Positions 60,212-64,000 of a stretch of DNA of 64,000 nucleotides are shown in pieces; position 1 is the first letter of the stretch; each line of letters begins with the position of its first letter. Made by a program: the position numbers and the translations under genes. The notes under the pieces were generated by a model. The model did not search any database, was not told where the DNA came from, and worked only from the letters and a program-made list of their open reading frames with translations. Origin of the DNA: Obelidium mucronatum (lineage: Eukaryota; Chytridiomycota; Chytridiomycetes; Chytridiales; Chytriomycetaceae); assembly GCA_025765595.1 (NCBI GenBank), contig JAIVFH010000076.1, positions 111,113-175,112 on the forward strand. Direction: 5' to 3'.

Positions 60212-63200
60212 ATGGATGATCCAATGGTGCTTGATGATCCCACTGTTGACAAGTACCCAAACTCCATGGATGAATATTCCTCTCCAAGATTTGATGTGGA
60301 TGTGGATGAAGATGAAAAGATGGATGAAGTTTGTGACAATGCTACTAAGGAGGAAGATATTTCAGACGATTCTGATGGCGAAAACATTACTGACCAGACG
60401 CCAGCAAAGTTACCAAAAGACAAACTGGATGAAATGTTAGTGCTCTTTTCTCTTAAAAACAGAGATTTCATTCATTCTCACCCACATTGAATATTTTAAG
60501 AAAAAGCCATTGCATTGAAATGATGCATGCTTCGGCTCTGAAGCCCGAGGTTCCTGAAATATTCAATAATTCAACGTCTGGTGGTATGTTTTTTATTTCT
60601 CTTCTTTTTGTTCAACCTTTAGCTATTTTGTTAACCGCATGGTTAGCTGTTTTGAGCAATGAGATCCAGCGGGAAATGGTGAATACCTTGATTGACGAAA
60701 GCACAGCTGTATTTGAGCTTTTGCATGCCTTTGGACCAGCCATCATTCATCTTCAGTCCCGCATCCAGGAAGCAGTTTGTTTGAATCCTCAGCTCACGCA
60801 GCAGTCAACAGCTGCAATCAAATACCTGCAAGACCCTTCATATCGAATTGTGCATTCAATCAGCAAAGAAGAAAACTTGTTTACCAAGTTTGCACTTGGA
60901 TCATTCAAGTTTCACGATTGCTTTGTTGAATTCTTCCAAAATGACCCCCTTTTGCATGTGAAAGATTTACTGGACCGCCTCAACAAACTGAAAGTTCGCG
61001 GTGGACCTTCTTGGCAGGATCTTGTCTTTTTGGCAATGGTGATGGGAGTTGATGAAAGTTATGATATTATTGATGATGATGATGTGTTCTTCAATTTGAT
61101 GAAGGCGGGCCATGTTGGATGGGCTGACGACAATGAGTTGTACTGTTCCAACTACGAGCGGACCGAAGAAGACTTGCTGAGACTCAAAGTGGGATTAGTC
61201 TCAGAGTACTTGGACGTTGTTTGTTCAAAAAACAAGTTTGGCCTTGATCCATCAAATCAAAGTACTTCCCGGATGCTGCAGATTGTCAATGACTTATTGA
61301 AGCAGCGATTTGATAAATCCACTCTTCAGTCAGAGGGAGGATCTAATCTACGGATTTCCGATATCGAGGTTTGTTTGTTTGATTGCTTTGTTTTATTGAT
61401 TCCTATACTCAAGTTGAGAACAATAGAAACAGACAAAATTCCGAGTCACTGCTGCCAACCCAACTGATCACAACCAAGATGTTGCAGATCTTGTTGCACT
61501 CAAAATTTACCGTGAGCTATCCCCTCTGCAACAACTTGAGACCCCCCACCCATTTGCCGAACTGGAGTCCACAAGCATCCACTTGAACATCTATCACTCA
61601 TTCCATGATACTCAGACTGGTTCAGATCGTCTAGGAAAACCAATAATGAAGAGACAAACTGATGATACGCCTGTTGTTGTCACCTTGGAATGCTCTGTGG
61701 ACGAATTCCTGGTAAACAAGTGTCTACTGAGCGCCCAAGCTGTTCGAGATGTCTTCTTTGAACAAGGTCAACCATATTCAAACAGCATTATATACGGTCA
61801 GGAATTGAACACCCGCTCTGAGCTCCAACGCCAAGTTGCTTGGGACTTTTTGAAGATTGCGCGTCGCAGTTTTTCAGTTTCCAAGTCGCCAACATCTGAG
61901 AGACCAGAGGGATTCTTGGTGGAGCAAACAGATGATGGAAAGGGAGAAATTGCAAAGGAAGAAGCAGCGGCCTACTTGGATTCCTTGGATGAAGTGCGGG
62001 AGCGAGAGTACAAATCCTTCTTGGCACTGATTGACCCAATCTCTTGGTACTACAACATTGGCGCAAGGCTTATGTCAAGTACACCCTTTGGTTCACTCCT
62101 GTCTATCTACACCAATGAAATTGACGATCTCATCCGAAACATTTCCCACCTGATTCCAAATAAGTCTTCAATTTGAAACACATTTGCTTCACACTTGGGT
62201 GGTAATTTGGTTAAATCAGCCTCTGATGATGTTGTAAGCAACTGGAAAGGCTGGGTTACTAAGTATCGCAGTGAGTTGATTTCAATTTGTTTTGACTTTT
62301 TTCCATGAGTTCTCATTAAATCACTAGAATCTCGAAGGCCAGCGTCTGGTATGGTTCAAAGATTCTACATTGAGAACTCCCGCTACCTCTCACCTGACGG
62401 AAAGCAACTTCTTCCAGCCGAAATGACTCAGGAGCCAAGAAAACTGCTCATTAATATCCAATACGACTCTACTCGAGGTGTCTGGTTGAAGTTTCTTGGT
62501 CATGACAGTCTTGTCCAGCCTTTTCAAAAGGGAAATCGTCATTTCAAACATGGGCTAAGGGCTTACGGCTTGCAGCGTGGGGTTGAGAATTTTCGCGTTT
62601 CTATCCATATAGCTGAGGTTGAAGTGCGACATGCTAGTGGAACATTTCGGTTCACCCTTGATAAGTCTCGACCTATTCCGCTTCCAACAACCAACAACTC
62701 CCTCTCATATGAACTTGGTGCTGTTCGAATTGGTCGTTTGAATGGAAGCAAGACCAAGTTTGAAATTGCCGCCCCTCTCAAAACCTTGAATCTTTCAGCA
62801 AGCTCAATAGCCAAAATGCCTGCGCCAAAGCTTTACTCTGATGTTTGCATTAAACCTATCCTGCACTACAGCTCCAAGGAAGAGTGGGATTTGGTTTTTG
62901 AAGATCTCAATGCCCTAGTTGAAGAGAGGTACTGCAACGTCAAGTCCATCAATTCAGAAGAAGCTAAAAACAGGGCTGTTGAGATTCGGGAGAATGCCAA
63001 GCTGAAATTGGCAGTTGTTCGTGAAAGTCTCCAATCAACAACACTCAGTTGGAGGAAAAAACGCAAGATTTCGGCAGCTCTTGCAAAGTTGACGGACATT
63101 CACAAGAAGAACCTGCACTTCTTTGAGTTTGTAGATGGGGAGAACAAGTTTCATCCAATCTACAAGACATTCAGAGGAGAACACATCAAATTTGATTGTC

Positions 63201-64000
63201 GAATGATGGATCCAAACAGGACATCTTTGGAGCCAGACGTTGGTGCAGTGGATCCTGGCGGGAGGATTGTTTACTGTGGCATGAATCTTGATGGTGTGGC
63301 CACGTTTGGAGCTCAGGGATTTCTTGCCTTTGAGTCGCACTTGACTGGAAAAATTGGTGGCATCCAAAAGGCTTTGGATGATCAGGTCAATTCAATGGAT
63401 ATAATCAAGCAATTGCGGAAAGTGGTGGACGATTTAGAGGCTCATTTTCAATCTTTTATTCGCCGTCGTCAAGCACTATCAATAGTAGCAAGATTGATGG
63501 ATGCTGGTGCTGAGGGCTCAAAATTGGCAGAAGCTGTTGAAGTGATTGGATTGGATTTGTACAAGCAGTTGAAGATTGCCAAGTTGAGAAGAGACTCCCA
63601 TCTGGAAGCACTTCGGGTGGAGGCATCAGGCCCTGATGGTGTCAAGTATCGCAAAAAGATGGATTCTCTGCAGCAGCGTCTGAATCGGTACCGCAGCAAT
63701 GTGATTCACCAACTTGCTGACTATCACTCCCGCAAAGAGGTGTTTTTGACTCCAAACTTTGACGGACAGAAGTTCAAAGGTATTATTTGCTGTTTGAACA
63801 CTTTTTTATTATTATTGGCATTAAACAACTTGAAGGCAACACTGGTCACACCTTGAAGCTGGCCTGCCACAGCAAAATCGCCAAGATGACAGAAAACCTC
63901 ATGTTGAAGCGCACGCTGAACACTACGCAAACACTTGAGGCTATTATCTCCTGAAGGTGGCAGCACGCTGACTTGTCAGTGTGGTCGGGTCACTCGGATT
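60212..64000 (+). CDS. Fanzor-like RNA-guided nuclease (TnpB relative), C-terminus cut by window end
   Basis: Exons joined in frame: 60212-60435, 60501-60583, 60647-61368, 61427-62270 and 62328-63779, giving over 1,000 residues. The N-terminal ~600 residues are unrecognised: an acidic head, then helices such as LLHAFGPAIIHLQSRIQEAV. The C-terminal half shows VGAVDPGGRIVYCGMNLDG (RuvC-I Asp), a coiled stretch, RLNRYRSNVIHQLADYHSRK and VFLTPNFDGQKF. In the last bases comes GGSTLTCQCGRVTRI, the S/T-S/T-x-x-C opening of the Fanzor zinc finger. About 215 residues separate Asp and Ser-Thr, within the Fanzor spacing of 125-275. Oddities: an in-frame TGA at 62174-62176 (a 75-base intron 62164-62238 could remove it) and a frame break between 63836 and 63956. 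The RuvC-III Arg-Asp lies beyond the window. Confidence 0.7.

Noticed and set aside
1..64000. tRNA or rRNA genes
   Set aside because: Reading by eye found no cloverleaf with a matching B box and no rRNA core sequence. A dedicated scan could still find one.

Overview
The window is nuclear DNA of a fungus, most likely a zoosporic (chytrid-type) one. Two division-1 chitin synthase genes, a secreted tyrosinase and a fungal-type SAGA subunit point to fungi. Genes resembling CFAP161 and CCDC148, which belong to cilia and flagella, point to a lineage that still makes flagellated spores. Genes are dense, on both strands, and split by many short GT-AG introns that often carry long A or T runs. Several gene pairs share divergent promoters of only 69-121 bases. 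No rRNA, tRNA or CRISPR locus was seen.

Layout. 1-9.6 kb: a cut-off gene, a class 3 lipase, and two tandem chitin synthases, all on the minus strand. 9.65-15.5 kb: DNA polymerase kappa with four zinc-finger-like motifs, a possible small minus-strand gene, an SGF11-like SAGA subunit, and an orphan protease-propeptide-like protein. 15.7-30.9 kb: a GSK3-type kinase, a ROK1/DDX52-type helicase, a SUZ-domain protein, an aldo-keto reductase, a SCYL1-like pseudokinase and a LONRF-type RING/LON protein. 31.4-39.2 kb: a decayed stretch, tyrosinase, a GNAT acetyltransferase, a 69-residue PIG-Y homologue, a CFAP161 homologue and a helical protein. 39.3-52.7 kb: proteasome subunit Rpn5, malate dehydrogenase, the CAF1/POP2 deadenylase, mitochondrial citrate synthase, a CCDC148-like coiled coil, a TBC protein, a possible kinetochore protein and a membrane protein.

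From about 53 kb the window becomes accessory DNA. It holds a broken gene with a weak dioxygenase-like motif, interrupted by a 296-base poly(A)-tailed insertion flanked by perfect 19-base target duplications. Next come a pair of 94-base direct repeats and a cluster of palindromes. Then two large plus-strand genes follow: an unrecognised protein of roughly 900 residues and, cut by the window end, a very large protein whose C-terminal half carries the marks of Fanzor, the eukaryotic relative of TnpB RNA-guided nucleases. This last pair is the best candidate for an undescribed mobile system. Both genes show signs of decay or unusual decoding (a -1 shift at an A run, an in-frame TGA, a frame break before the zinc finger).

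How the genes relate: most are unlinked housekeeping genes. Themes are cell wall and surface (chitin synthases, tyrosinase, GPI-anchor subunit), the flagellum, RNA turnover and ribosome assembly (CAF1, ROK1, SUZ protein), and central carbon metabolism (malate dehydrogenase and citrate synthase 2 kb apart). Exon junctions below were read by eye from GT/AG signals and frame continuity, without transcript data.
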